A stretch of 64,000 bases of DNA from an uncultured Eubacteriales bacterium (GTDB lineage Bacteria; Bacillota; Clostridia; Oscillospirales; Oscillospiraceae): contig ONBX01000011.1 in assembly GCA_900316205.1 (NCBI GenBank), forward strand, positions 1-64,000, given 5' to 3'. The first letter of the stretch is position 1. The number at the start of each line of letters is the position of its first letter. Below the pieces are notes generated by a model. It was not told the origin of the DNA and did not search any database. It worked only from the letters and a program-made list of their open reading frames with translations. Below are positions 33,271-43,369 of the stretch, piece by piece. The translations under genes were made by a program, and so were the position numbers.

Positions 33271-35319
33271 CTATTTGTAGAAGGTCATAGAGAGGCTCCA
33301 GGCCTCCCAGAGATTGTAGTTGTCCACCCAGCCCACGGTCTCCGGAAAGACCGTGTATCTGCCCTCCGGGAAAGGTGAGGCGGAGACAAAGGTGTAGCGC
33401 ATATGGGTGATCCCGCTCCCGTCGGTCAGGATCTCGGTTTCCGGGTCCGAGTAGACGGTCCAACCGGGGTCGGTGTACCAGAGGCTCCCGCCCTTGTCCG
33501 TCACCCTGGCCGGATCGATCAAAGCGGTGTCCAGGATCAGGTCAAAGCTCATGGTGTATAGGGTCTCACCGGAATCGGGATCAAGGCGCTGGCCTTCCAC
33601 CCGGCCCTGTCCTCCGTAGCTTTCGTCGATCCGGGCAAAGAAGCCCATATAGACGGGCATCGGCTCCGTCTCGATGCGCTCGGTCTCCCCGTCGGGATAG
33701 ACGAGATCGAAGACGATCTTCGCCATACCCCGGATCCCGCCTGTATCGGGCTCCGGCAGGTAGACCGCAGCGTAGCCCGACCATTCGTCCCCGGGCTCCT
33801 CCGCCGGGTCATAGACCGGGCCCCACTCTCCCGCATCGGGAGGCACGGCCGGGTGGAAGCCGTCCCCGGTATCCACATAGGGCGTTGCTGTGGCCGAGCC
33901 GCCCTTCAGATCCCGGAGCGTCATGAGGAACTGCATCGTCGGATACCAGGCTTCCTCGGCATAGGGTCCGATCAATTTGGGATTTACTTCCACTGTCGGG
34001 GTATTGCGTACGCGGATCCGTGCCCAAGTGCCGTCACTCCAATCGATGCGCTTGTCCTCGTCCTTGTAGTCGAGGACGAGCAGCACCTCGTCGTAGCCGC
34101 CGGCCTGGAGGCTCTCCCCGGGTTGAAGGATGGCGGAAAGCGGGCAGCTCAGCTGAATGCTTCCATCCTCCGCCATGGGGGACATGGTCAGCTTTTCCGG
34201 CTCCATCTCGATCCAGGTCTCACCCACATACACGACGACTCTTGTTTTTTTCAGCTTGTCAGCATCCAGGATCAGCTCTTTCTGCAGCCGGAAGCTGACG
34301 GAAAGACCCTTGCCGGAGAGCGTGCCGGAAAAGCCCTCCGCATCCGGGTTATCAGACAGGTAATTGCCGCCGTAGGCATAGAGATCCCGGATATCGGTGG
34401 AATAGGCGGTGCCGGCGGTGCCGTCCGTCAGCGTATAGTCGCAGGCGATCCGCAGCTGTTTGAGAAATCCGGTCTCGCCATGATCCCAGTCGATCTCCAC
34501 AAGCTGCGCATCATAGGCAAGCTCGCCGCTCCAGACGCCGCCGGAGCCGCTGTAGCTCAGCGTGGGGATCCCATTGCCGCCGGTCGGAGCATCTTCCCAT
34601 GCGCCCCCGGCAGAGCTGCCTGCCTGAAGGCGCGCCGTAATGGGTTTGGCGGGATCAGCGTCATGCAGATCCAGCGAGAAGGACACGGCAAAGATATCAT
34701 ACCCACCTATGCCGTCCAAGCCGAACTCCTCCCTGTGCTCGATGTCCAGTTCTGTGAACAGGGGCTTCACCAGCGGAGCGGGCGTTGGTGTCGGTGTCGG
34801 CATTGGCGTCGGCGTTGGCGTCGGAGTCGGGGTAGGCGCAGGGGGCTTCGGCGTGGGCGTGGGGGTGGGTGCCGGCGGCGCCGGGGGCTTTTGCGTAGGG
34901 ACAGGCGTAGGCGTCAGCGTCGGCGCAGGCGGCGGCGTCGGGGTGGGGGTTGGCGTCGGGTCCGGGCTGGGCAAGGGGCTCGGCGCCGGAGTGGGAGACT
35001 CTACCGGCGTAGTGCTTGGCACCGGGCTGGGTAAGGGGCTTGGCGGCGGAGCCGGGGTAGGCGTGGGGAGGACTATCGGCGTCTCCTCCGGAGGAGGAAG
35101 CGGGTCGATCACCGGAGGCTCCGGAAGATTGATCAGGATGAGGATGGTGATGAGGGTGACGACGCTGGTAGTAAAATACTTGCGCATCTGATTCATGCGG
35201 GAGAGGCGGCGCTGGTACAGGGCCGCCTCATTGCCGGTCAGACGGGCGCGGATCGTTCTTCTCCGCAGGGGCTCAAAGGGGCGCGCATATTCCGGGTAGC
35301 GATCGTCGATCTCGCGCAT
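33271..35319 (-). CDS. Membrane-anchored protein with a Pro/Thr-rich stalk, 682 aa
   Basis: I do not recognise a family. Residues 1-47 are basic and cytosolic, one hydrophobic helix spans about 48-65, and residues 67-187 are a low-complexity stalk of Pro-Thr and Pro-Ala-Pro repeats. The remaining ~490 residues look like several beta-sandwich-like segments (for example GVWSGELAYDAQLVEIDWD and ETLYTMSFDLILD), with many Asp, Gly, Tyr and Trp. The orientation suggests an outside domain held away from the membrane by the stalk. There is no LPXTG, enzyme motif or signal cleavage site. AAGGTGG precedes the ATG by 7 bases and a strong promoter with a palindrome lies upstream. A surface or cell-wall role is inferred. 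Confidence 0.75.
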   Translation of the reverse strand: MREIDDRYPEYARPFEPLRRRTIRARLTGNEAALYQRRLSRMNQMRKYFTTSVVTLITILILINLPEPPVIDPLPPPEETPIVLPTPTPAPPPSPLPSPVPSTTPVESPTPAPSPLPSPDPTPTPTPTPPPAPTLTPTPVPTQKPPAPPAPTPTPTPKPPAPTPTPTPTPTPMPTPTPTPAPLVKPLFTELDIEHREEFGLDGIGGYDIFAVSFSLDLHDADPAKPITARLQAGSSAGGAWEDAPTGGNGIPTLSYSGSGGVWSGELAYDAQLVEIDWDHGETGFLKQLRIACDYTLTDGTAGTAYSTDIRDLYAYGGNYLSDNPDAEGFSGTLSGKGLSVSFRLQKELILDADKLKKTRVVVYVGETWIEMEPEKLTMSPMAEDGSIQLSCPLSAILQPGESLQAGGYDEVLLVLDYKDEDKRIDWSDGTWARIRVRNTPTVEVNPKLIGPYAEEAWYPTMQFLMTLRDLKGGSATATPYVDTGDGFHPAVPPDAGEWGPVYDPAEEPGDEWSGYAAVYLPEPDTGGIRGMAKIVFDLVYPDGETERIETEPMPVYMGFFARIDESYGGQGRVEGQRLDPDSGETLYTMSFDLILDTALIDPARVTDKGGSLWYTDPGWTVYSDPETEILTDGSGITHMRYTFVSASPFPEGRYTVFPETVGWVDNYNLWEAWSLSMTFYK

Positions 35320-35440
35320 GACTTTTCCACCTTCCCTCTCCTTCTGTTTCCGTTCGATCCGAAGCGCCTTCAGGGCCGTCCTCTCCTGGAACAGTCCGCC
35401 TTGTCCTGCCGCCTCAACCAGTCATTTTTTGTCTATACCG

Positions 35441-35469
35441 ATTTTATCATATGTATACATATTTTTCAA
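35441..35469 (-). promoter_or_regulatory. Promoter with a palindromic spacer, for the Pro/Thr-stalk gene
   Basis: On the minus strand TTGAAA (35464-35469) and TAAAAT (35441-35446) are 17 bases apart. The spacer holds a perfect 14-bp palindrome ATATGTATACATAT (35449-35462), a plausible operator. A leader of about 115 bases follows. Confidence 0.7.
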
Positions 35470-35499
35470 TAGTCTATCGTTTTACTGTTCTGCAGTCAC

Positions 35500-35531
35500 A
35501 AAAAAAGAGACGGAATGATCCGTCTCTTTTT
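35500..35531. terminator. Bidirectional intrinsic terminator
   Basis: AAAAAGAGACGGA pairs with TCCGTCTCTTTTT around ATGA. It lies beyond the YihY gene on the minus strand and separates it from the promoter of the Pro/Thr-stalk gene. Confidence 0.8.
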
Positions 35532-35587
35532 GTTGATGAAAATGCTGACGTTTACAGCCGGTTTCGCTCTTGCTTCTTTCCCGCGTC

Positions 35588-36451
35588 TTATTCTTTCGCC
35601 GGCTGCTTTTCCCCGGGCTCCTTGTTTTCCCGCATCTGCCTTTCCCGGAAGATTGCCTCGTTCAGCGCCTCGCCGGTATAGATGATCTGACAGCAGAGGA
35701 AGAGCCAGAACATCAGCAGGATGATAGAGGCCAGAGATCCGTACACCAGCGGATAGCGGGTGGAGACCGCGATGAAAGCGGAAAAGATCCAGCTCATGAG
35801 CACGATGCCCACCGTGCCGGCAAAGGCGCCGGGGGCTGCGGGACGATCCTGGTGCAGGCGCAGACAGGAAACCAGATAGACGCCCCAGAGCGTGAGAAAC
35901 ACCAGGCCGCCCAGGACCAGAAAGCGCATCCAGTTCCAGGCCCGGCTGATGTGCAGCACCGGCACCAGCCGCTCCAGCAGCTCCAGAAAGCTCTTGCCCG
36001 TCAGCATCACCAGCATGCCGAAATACATGGCCACGACGAAGGCGATGGAAAACACGAAGCTGGAGAGCAGATTCCTCAGCCCTGCGCGCTTTCCCCTGCT
36101 TCTGCCGTGGATCTCCTGGAGGCCCAGGTGCAGCACCCGCACCGCGGCGGAAGCGGAGCTGAGCAGCAGCAGGATCGCGGCGACTACCATCGTCTTGCTG
36201 GGGTTGGTAGCTACATAGATCAGAAAGCTTTTGAGGAACTGGGTGGTGGTGGGCTGCAGGACATGATCCGCCAGTTCCAGCACCCGGGACATCTGCTGGT
36301 AGCTTTTCCCCAGCAGCGCATACAGGCAGATGATCAGCGGAAAGAGCGACATGGTTAGATAGTATGCCATGGCCGCCGACGACCGTGGGATCTGCTTTTC
36401 CAGATAAAAAAGCCCCGTGCGGCGCAGCACCCTGACGATGCGCTGGATCAT
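35588..36451 (-). CDS. YihY/virulence factor BrkB family membrane protein, 287 aa
   Basis: A six-helix inner membrane protein of the YihY family (formerly called ribonuclease BN), function unknown. Family features are SSAAMAYYLTMSLFPLIICLYAL near residues 25-47 (key part SAAMAYY), the central RNLLSSFVFSIAFVVAMY, and the C-terminal YGSLASIILLMFWLFLCCQII near 238-258. It ends in a charged tail, EKQPAKE. The start at 36451 follows AAGGAGAG; the upstream extension of the frame is terminator sequence. It lies between two terminators and follows ftsZ, but is probably a separate unit. I see no clear promoter. Confidence 0.88.
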   Translation of the reverse strand: MIQRIVRVLRRTGLFYLEKQIPRSSAAMAYYLTMSLFPLIICLYALLGKSYQQMSRVLELADHVLQPTTTQFLKSFLIYVATNPSKTMVVAAILLLLSSASAAVRVLHLGLQEIHGRSRGKRAGLRNLLSSFVFSIAFVVAMYFGMLVMLTGKSFLELLERLVPVLHISRAWNWMRFLVLGGLVFLTLWGVYLVSCLRLHQDRPAAPGAFAGTVGIVLMSWIFSAFIAVSTRYPLVYGSLASIILLMFWLFLCCQIIYTGEALNEAIFRERQMRENKEPGEKQPAKE

Positions 36452-36464
36452 ATTTCTCTCCTTC

Positions 36465-36502
36465 CAACAAAGAAAGCTCCCTTTGAAGGGAGCTTTCTTT
36501 GT
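36465..36502. terminator. Bidirectional intrinsic terminator after ftsZ
   Basis: An 18-bp perfect stem (36465-36482 with 36485-36502) includes A- and T-rich ends on both sides. It closes the dcw cluster on the minus strand 22 bases after the ftsZ stop. The ribosome site of the YihY gene lies right beside it. Confidence 0.85.
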
Positions 36503-36523
36503 TCTATCAGGCACAAGCCTTGC

Positions 36524-37699
<1,176 letters not shown>

Positions 37700-37764
37700 A
37701 ACCTTTGCCTCCTGTATATTGTCATGTCTGTTTTTTCTTCTTTTAGGCATAATAGCTCCTGACT

Positions 37765-37793
37765 ATCTTAAACCATTTTTACGCCATGGTCAA
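37765..37793 (-). promoter_or_regulatory. Sigma-A promoter directly upstream of ftsZ
   Basis: On the minus strand TTGACC (37788-37793) and TAAGAT (37765-37770) are 17 bases apart. It lies in the 137-base gap after ftsQ and would give ftsZ extra transcript beyond the cluster read-through. The start point falls next to the upstream AGGAG, which favours translation from the ATG at 37699. Confidence 0.65.
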
Positions 37794-37836
37794 TAGATTT
37801 TTTATTTTTTTGTAAGCGTTTTGTCACTTGAGGACA

Positions 37837-38616
37837 TCAGTTGGGGCTGAAATGGGCCGTGGTGCCGTTGGAAACGTCGATAACGCCCACGTCGCCATCC
37901 TTCAGCATGCCCAGAACCGTTACAAACATGCCGAATTTGTATTCCACCTTGTCGTGCTTGCCCAGCACCACGGTATACTTGCCGCCATAGTCAAATTCCG
38001 GGCTGTCGGTGTTGGAAAAATCGATGCTGGTGACCATATCGGTCATGCCCCGGGCCTGGATCTGATCCAGCACCTCTGCCAGGTACGCCACCGAATCGGT
38101 CTCGCCGCTTTCGGTCTCCATGATCTCGCCGATCATGAGGGTGCCGGCCTTCATGCCCACCACGGGAAGCAGGCTCTCCTCCTCCCCTTCGGCCGCTTTT
38201 CCCAGGACCTTGCAGTTATGGTCCAGGGTCCACTTCTCTTCGCCCAGCGGCAGGTAGGCAAGGGCCGTGGTCTCCTCCACGGTGATGACGACCTTGTTGG
38301 GGAGGCTTCGCTCCACCGTGACGGCTTCGATATAGGGGAGCTTGGAGAAGGCCCTGCCCACGGCGGCAAAACGGTCAAAGAAGAAGAGGTTGTCGCCCTC
38401 CTCGATATCCACGGCGCGAATGATCTCCTCCGCGGTATAGTGATGGTTGCCCACCACCCGGATATCCTCTACCCGAAAAAAAACGCTCATCACAAAGATG
38501 GCGGCCACAACCACCACCACGAACATCAGCGGCCCGCTGAATGCCCGGCGGCGTGCGCGCATATAGCCGCTGAGCTCCTCCTCCGGGACCTTGGTCCCTT
38601 TAAACGAAAACGCCAT
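37837..38616 (-). CDS. ftsQ: Cell division protein FtsQ/DivIB, 259 aa
   Basis: A bitopic division protein that holds FtsL and the septal PBP complex together. It has a ~30-residue cytosolic tail, one membrane helix near 30-47 (LMFVVVVVAAIFVMSVFF), the POTRA domain (FRVEDIRVVGNHHYTAEEII near 47-66), and the beta domain with PYIEAVTVERSLPNKVVITVEE near 93-114. Length fits DivIB. The ATG overlaps the murA stop by 17 bases and has GAAGGAG upstream. Position between murA and ftsZ is that of the dcw cluster. Confidence 0.88.
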   Translation of the reverse strand: MAFSFKGTKVPEEELSGYMRARRRAFSGPLMFVVVVVAAIFVMSVFFRVEDIRVVGNHHYTAEEIIRAVDIEEGDNLFFFDRFAAVGRAFSKLPYIEAVTVERSLPNKVVITVEETTALAYLPLGEEKWTLDHNCKVLGKAAEGEEESLLPVVGMKAGTLMIGEIMETESGETDSVAYLAEVLDQIQARGMTDMVTSIDFSNTDSPEFDYGGKYTVVLGKHDKVEYKFGMFVTVLGMLKDGDVGVIDVSNGTTAHFSPN

Positions 38617-39874
38617 GCTTTTCTCCTTCGTATGATATGTCCGCCCCCAGAAGCTGCAGGCAGCCGTTCAGATCCTCATAGCCCCGGCGGATATGTCCGC
38701 TGTCCCGCACCAGGGTCTCCCCCTCGGCGCAGAGGCCGGCCAGCACCATGGCGGCGCCGCCCCGCAGATCTGTGGCCTCCAGTGCGGCTGCGTGAAGCCT
38801 GCGCACCCCGCGGACCCTTGCTTCCCTGTCCTCCAGCCGGATCCGGGCACCCAGCTTAAGAAGCTCCGGCACCTGGCGGTAGCGGTTTTCAAAGATGGTC
38901 TCCCGAAAGAGGCTCTCCCCTTCCGCCCGCAGCAGCGCCGCCATCAGCAGCGGCTGCGCGTCGGTGGGAAAGCCGGGATAGGGCGAGGTGACGACTGGCC
39001 CTACAGCCCGGAGTTTGCCCGCCGAGCGCAGGTACAGGCCATCACTTTTTCGCATTATATCACAGCCTGCCTGATTTAGGAAGTAGAGAACTGTAGAAAA
39101 ATGCGCGCTGTCGCAGTCTTTCAGCCACAAATCTCCCCCGCAGGCGGCGCAGGCGCAGCAGAGCGTCGCCGAGGCGATCCGATCCGGGGGAAGCGTAAAG
39201 CAAAGGGCACTTTTCGGGTGAAAGGCGGAAATGCGGACAGTGTCGGTGCCGGCGCCGCGGATCTCGGCCCCCATGCAGCAGAGGAAGTCCTGCAGGGCCA
39301 GGATCTCCGGCTCTCGGGCAGCGCCGCGGATCACCGTCTCTCCCCGGGCGGCGCAGGCCGCCATGAGGATATTCTCCGTGGCGCCGACGCTGGGAAAGGG
39401 CAGGCGGATCTCCCGTCCCTTGAGCGAAGAGGCCCGGCAGAAGATCTGCTCTCCCTCCTCTTCGATCTCCGCCCCCAGTTCCCGCAGAGCCATCAAATGC
39501 AGATCGATGGGGCGTTTCCCCAGCTTGCAGCCGCCGGGAAGGCTGAGGGCAGCCTGGCCGGTTCTGGCCAGAAGCGCCCCCATGAAGAAGACCGAGGAGC
39601 GCATCCGCTCCATCAGATCCCGTGGAATGGCGCTGCCGGAGATGGATGATGCGTCTATGTACACCCGGTCCCCCTGCTGCTGGACGCGGCAGCCCAGAGC
39701 TCGCAGGATCTGCAGCGCGGCATCCACATCCAGAAGTCTGGGCACCCGGCGCAGTTCCACCGTGCCGGGACATAGCAGACATGCCGCCAGGATGGGAAGC
39801 GCCGCGTTTTTCGAGCCCTGGGCCCTGCACTCGCCTTCCAGCCGCCGTCCTCCCCGGATCCGCCACAAGTCCAT
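38600..39874 (-). CDS. murA: UDP-N-acetylglucosamine 1-carboxyvinyltransferase MurA, 424 aa
   Basis: MurA transfers enolpyruvate from PEP to UDP-GlcNAc, the first committed step of peptidoglycan synthesis. It has the two-lobed EPSP-synthase fold. The substrate contact GSKNAALPILAACLL is near residues 20-34. The catalytic cysteine lies in LPGGCKLGKRPIDLHL near 113-128, so the enzyme should be sensitive to fosfomycin. The PEP-site and C-terminal elements YPGFPTDAQPLLMAALL and ENRYRQVPELLKLGA near 295-340 are present. Length is typical. GGGGGG lies 7 bases before the ATG. A repeat-filled gap of 121 bases separates it from murG. Confidence 0.94.
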   Translation of the reverse strand: MDLWRIRGGRRLEGECRAQGSKNAALPILAACLLCPGTVELRRVPRLLDVDAALQILRALGCRVQQQGDRVYIDASSISGSAIPRDLMERMRSSVFFMGALLARTGQAALSLPGGCKLGKRPIDLHLMALRELGAEIEEEGEQIFCRASSLKGREIRLPFPSVGATENILMAACAARGETVIRGAAREPEILALQDFLCCMGAEIRGAGTDTVRISAFHPKSALCFTLPPDRIASATLCCACAACGGDLWLKDCDSAHFSTVLYFLNQAGCDIMRKSDGLYLRSAGKLRAVGPVVTSPYPGFPTDAQPLLMAALLRAEGESLFRETIFENRYRQVPELLKLGARIRLEDREARVRGVRRLHAAALEATDLRGGAAMVLAGLCAEGETLVRDSGHIRRGYEDLNGCLQLLGADISYEGEKHGVFV

Positions 39875-39938
39875 AAAAATACCCCCCGTGCACAGAATCA
39901 GGCCATTCTATGCACAGAGGGGAGGATGCGTGAAATCC

Positions 39939-40009
39939 GTAGGGGCGCTTCACGAAGCGCCCGCCGATACGGTCAATTGTCCGACAGCGGGCGATTCATG
40001 AATCGCCCG
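39939..40009. repeat. Two GTAGGGGC-type hairpins at the murG end
   Basis: Hairpin one pairs GGGCGCTTC with GAAGCGCCC (39943-39962). Hairpin two pairs CGGGCGATTC with GAATCGCCCG (39988-40009). The outer context GTAGGGGC...CCCGTAC resembles copies at 55617, 57938 and 58474. The murG stop codon lies inside hairpin two. Confidence 0.75.
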
Positions 40010-41138
40010 TACGGTTTACTTGATTCACTAAGCTCAGCACCTTGTCCACGATCTTGTCCGTGGCGTCGGGAACGGAAAGGGAGGCCATGGCTTTGGACAT
40101 GCTCATCAGCTCCTCCGGGTTTTGCAAGAGGCGCTCGATCTCTGCCAGGAGAGATTTGGCGTCGAACTGGCCTTCCAGGAAGACCTTGGCGCCGCCGGCC
40201 TTTTCCAGGACCCGGGCGTTCTTTTCCTGGTGGTTGTCCGTCACATTGGGAGAAGGCACGATGAGCACCGGCTTACCCATATAGGTCAGCTCCGCCAGGG
40301 TGGAGGCCCCGGCCCGGCAGAGGATCAGATCCGCCGCCGCCATGACCTGGGGCATGTCGAAGATATACTCCCGGGCGTCCACCCGGCAGGCCGCCGGGTC
40401 CAGCTTCCGCTCCGCAAGGGTCCGCTGAAATTCCCGATAGTCCCGGCTGCCCACGGAATGGATCATGCGAAAATGCTTCTGCCCCTGCAGAAGCGGCAGC
40501 ATCTCGGTGAGAATGCCGTTCATGTGGCCGGAGCCCAGGGAGCCCCAAACGGAGACCACAAGGCTCTCCCCCGGGTCCAGGCCCAACTCTTTTCGGGCGC
40601 TCTCCCGGGTATAGCGGGCAAATTCCCCCCGCACCGGCGTACCGGTAACGCTGACCTTTTCCGGCTCACGATAGTGGCGGCGGCTCTCCTCAAAGCCCAC
40701 CAGAATGGCGTCTACTTTATCCGCCAGCATTCGGGTGGTAAGGCCGGGAAGGGCGTTGCTCTCATGGACCAGGGTGGGGATGTGGAGCCGGGAAGCGGCG
40801 TCCAGCACTGGGAAGCAAACATAGCCGCCGGTGCCGATCACGGCATCGGGCCGGAATTCCTTTAGGATCGTGCGGGCCTCATGCTCGGAAGCGATGACGT
40901 TTTTGGCCGTGTCCAGATTGTGCATCAGGGCAGAGAGAGAGTGGCCCCGGGCGATGTTTGTAATCTTGAGACCCCGGATCTCATAGCCGGCCCGGGGCAC
41001 CAGGTCCATCTCCATCTTGCCCTCGGCGCCGAGAAAAAGGAATTCACTTTCGGGCATCAGCTCCCGCAGCCGTCCGGCCACCGCCAGGGCGGGATTCACA
41101 TGTCCGGCGGTGCCGCCGCAGGTCAGTACATATTTCAT
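39996..41138 (-). CDS. murG: UDP-GlcNAc:lipid I GlcNAc transferase MurG, 380 aa
   Basis: MurG adds GlcNAc to lipid I to give lipid II on the inner membrane face. It has the GT28 two-domain fold: CGGTAGHVNPALAVA at residues 7-21, HESNALPGLTTRMLADK near 128-144, and the donor-binding C-terminal part RAGASTLAELTYMGKPVLIVPSP near 277-299 (key part RAGASTLAEL). The length is slightly more than usual because the last residues NRTGDS are read from a palindromic repeat, which supplies the stop codon. It follows ftsW with a 10-base gap. Confidence 0.95.
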   Translation of the reverse strand: MKYVLTCGGTAGHVNPALAVAGRLRELMPESEFLFLGAEGKMEMDLVPRAGYEIRGLKITNIARGHSLSALMHNLDTAKNVIASEHEARTILKEFRPDAVIGTGGYVCFPVLDAASRLHIPTLVHESNALPGLTTRMLADKVDAILVGFEESRRHYREPEKVSVTGTPVRGEFARYTRESARKELGLDPGESLVVSVWGSLGSGHMNGILTEMLPLLQGQKHFRMIHSVGSRDYREFQRTLAERKLDPAACRVDAREYIFDMPQVMAAADLILCRAGASTLAELTYMGKPVLIVPSPNVTDNHQEKNARVLEKAGGAKVFLEGQFDAKSLLAEIERLLQNPEELMSMSKAMASLSVPDATDKIVDKVLSLVNQVNRTGDS

Positions 41139-41148
41139 GTCATGCTCC

Positions 41149-42303
41149 TCAATTCATATTCTCTCTCGAAGCGCTGAGAACGATGCCCATCTCCCCCAGC
41201 TGGATCAGCAGCGCGGTGCCGCCATAGCTGAAAAAGGGCAGGGAGATACCGGTGCAGGGCAGGAGATTGGTCACCACCGCCACATTCAGGAAAACCTGCA
41301 GCGCCAGCAGGGTGGTGATGCCCGCGCAGACCAGGAAGGAAAAACGGCTGCGGCAGTTCAGCGCGATGCGGTAGCCCCGCAGGATCAGAAGCGCAAACAA
41401 AACCAGGATCAGGGCGGCGCCGAGAAAGCCCAGCTCCTCACACACCACGGAAAAAATAAAGTCATTGTGCTCCTCGGGCAGGAACAGATACTTCTGCCGT
41501 CCCGCGCCGAGCCCCAGACCGCTGAGTCCGCCCGAACCGATGGAATAGAGGCTCTGGACGATCTGGTAGCCCTCCGCGGAGGGGCTGGAAAAGGGGTCAA
41601 GCCAGGTGCTGATGCGGGAGGAGGCGTAGGGGAAGAAGGTCAGCAGCACGGCAAGTCCCGCTCCGGCAGCACCCAGGGCTCCCACAAACCAGAACAGACG
41701 CACCCCGCCCAGAAACATCATGCTGCCGCCCAGAGCCAGGATGATGATGGAGGCGGAAAAATGTGGTTCCAGAACAAGCAGGCCGACGATCAGGCCCAGG
41801 ATCCCCAGAAAGGGCAGGATGCCCCAGCGGAAGGAGCGCATCTTCTCCCGGAAGCGGCAGATCATGGCAGAAAAGCACAGGATCACCGCGAGCTTGGCAA
41901 GCTCCGAGGGCTGGACGGTGAGACTCCCCACCCCCAGCCAGCGGCGGGAGCCGTTGGCCTTGACCCCGATGAGAGGCACAAGGGCCAGCAGCACCAGCGT
42001 CATGCCCAGAAAAGGATAGGCCCAGCGGCGATAGAACGACATGGGCAGACGGCTCAGCAGCAGCATGAGGCCGGTACCGAGCAGCGCAAAGACCAGCTGG
42101 CGCAGGAAATAATACAGGGCCTTTCCTCCCGTCACCTTGCCCGGGTCATAATAGGCCCGGGGATAGCTGGAGGAGAGCACCATGATAAGGCCCATAAGGA
42201 GCAGAACCAGGACCAGCAGAAGGAATCCGCCGTCCATCTGCCCCCGCCGTGCCTTGACGGCAACAGGAGAAGAGCCGGCGAGGCGGGTGCTGTCATAACG
42301 CAT
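41149..42303 (-). CDS. ftsW: Lipid II polymerase FtsW, 384 aa
   Basis: A SEDS-family glycosyltransferase that polymerises lipid II at the septum with the PBP partner. About ten membrane helices are visible. Family signatures are GSRRWLGVGSLTVQPSELAKLAVI near residues 116-139 (key part RRWL...QPSE), the catalytic-loop LEPHFSASIIILALGG near 172, and the C-terminal TGISLPFFSYGGTALL near 345-360. Length is normal. The ATG at 42303 follows GGAGGT 6 bases upstream; the longer open frame overlaps mraY and looks non-coding. The gene follows mraY without the usual murD between them. Confidence 0.93.
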   Translation of the reverse strand: MRYDSTRLAGSSPVAVKARRGQMDGGFLLLVLVLLLMGLIMVLSSSYPRAYYDPGKVTGGKALYYFLRQLVFALLGTGLMLLLSRLPMSFYRRWAYPFLGMTLVLLALVPLIGVKANGSRRWLGVGSLTVQPSELAKLAVILCFSAMICRFREKMRSFRWGILPFLGILGLIVGLLVLEPHFSASIIILALGGSMMFLGGVRLFWFVGALGAAGAGLAVLLTFFPYASSRISTWLDPFSSPSAEGYQIVQSLYSIGSGGLSGLGLGAGRQKYLFLPEEHNDFIFSVVCEELGFLGAALILVLFALLILRGYRIALNCRSRFSFLVCAGITTLLALQVFLNVAVVTNLLPCTGISLPFFSYGGTALLIQLGEMGIVLSASRENMN

Positions 42304-42338
42304 ACATCCACCTCCCCGGCTCGAACCATCCACAATAC

Positions 42339-43349
42339 TTAAAAGGCGCGATGAAACACTCCTATAAAGGATATGATGGCAAACAGCAGGGATATGCCGG
42401 AAAAGAGAGCAAAAATCTCGACCTCTTTCCACTTTTTGCCTGTCCAGCCGCCCATCTCCAGATGGTGGTGGAAGGGAGCCATGCGGAACACCCGCCTGCC
42501 GTGAGTCAGCTTGAAATAGCCCACCTGGATGATGTCCGACAGCGTCTCGATGATATAGACGATGCCCAGGGTCACCAGGATCAGCGGCATGTCATAGGCA
42601 AAGGCCATGGCCGCGATGGCACCGCCCAGGAAGAGAGAGCCGGTATCGCCCATGAAAACCTTGGCGGGATAGAAATTATAGACCAGAAAGCCCAGCAGGC
42701 CGCCTGCAAGACCCGAGGCAAAGAGCCCCAGTTCCAGGAAGCGTTCACCCCAGGCGAAGGTCACAGCGACGAAGAACAGGCACACCGGCATGGAGGTGCC
42801 GGAGGCCAGCCCGTCCAGCCCGTCGGTCAGATTCACGGCGTTTACCGTGCCGACGATGACAAAGGCGGCGAAGATAAAATACAGCCAGTCCGGAACATGG
42901 ATCGTGACATGCCAGAAGGGAATGAAGAGCTGGGTCTTGAGATAACCGATCTGCCGCATGAGCAGCACGAAGACCAGAGCCGCAGCCAGCTGCAGCAGGA
43001 ACTTCATCTTGGCGCTCAGGCCCAGGTTCTGCTTTTTGCGGATCTTTTCCCAATCGTCCAGAAAGCCGATGGCGCCGTAGACCAGGGCGAAGAGCAGGAC
43101 GAAGATGTGTACGTAATTGCCGTGAAGCATCCCCTCGAAGCCCAGCGTCAGGCACACAAAGGTGACCGCCAGGATGAACATGACGCCGCCCATGGTGGGC
43201 GTGCCGCTTTTACTCATATGCCACTTGGGCCCGATCTCCTTGATCTGCTGTCCGGCCTTCTGCCGCCGCAGCCAGGGAATATAGAAGCGGCCGAAGGCAG
43301 TGGCAAAGCAAAAGGCCAGCACAAAGGCCGAGATCAGCTTTATCGTCAT
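42339..43349 (-). CDS. mraY: Phospho-MurNAc-pentapeptide transferase MraY, 336 aa
   Basis: MraY makes lipid I by moving phospho-MurNAc-pentapeptide to undecaprenyl phosphate. It has ten membrane helices and the family's motifs: SKSGTPTMGGVMFI near residues 46-59, FLDDWEKIRKKQN near 95-107 (Asp-Asp pair), NAVNLTDGLDGLASG near 170-184, and the cytosolic loop RMAPFHHHLEMGGW near 289-302. Length is normal. It starts 20 bases after the murE stop and belongs to the dcw operon. Confidence 0.95.
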   Translation of the reverse strand: MTIKLISAFVLAFCFATAFGRFYIPWLRRQKAGQQIKEIGPKWHMSKSGTPTMGGVMFILAVTFVCLTLGFEGMLHGNYVHIFVLLFALVYGAIGFLDDWEKIRKKQNLGLSAKMKFLLQLAAALVFVLLMRQIGYLKTQLFIPFWHVTIHVPDWLYFIFAAFVIVGTVNAVNLTDGLDGLASGTSMPVCLFFVAVTFAWGERFLELGLFASGLAGGLLGFLVYNFYPAKVFMGDTGSLFLGGAIAAMAFAYDMPLILVTLGIVYIIETLSDIIQVGYFKLTHGRRVFRMAPFHHHLEMGGWTGKKWKEVEIFALFSGISLLFAIISFIGVFHRAF

Positions 43350-43369
43350 AACGGGTCTCCCCTCAATCT

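Noticed and set aside
34780-35100. Direct-repeat-like DNA that might be taken for a minisatellite or CRISPR array
   Set aside because: It is the coding sequence of the Pro/Thr stalk; there are no fixed-length spacers and no cas genes.
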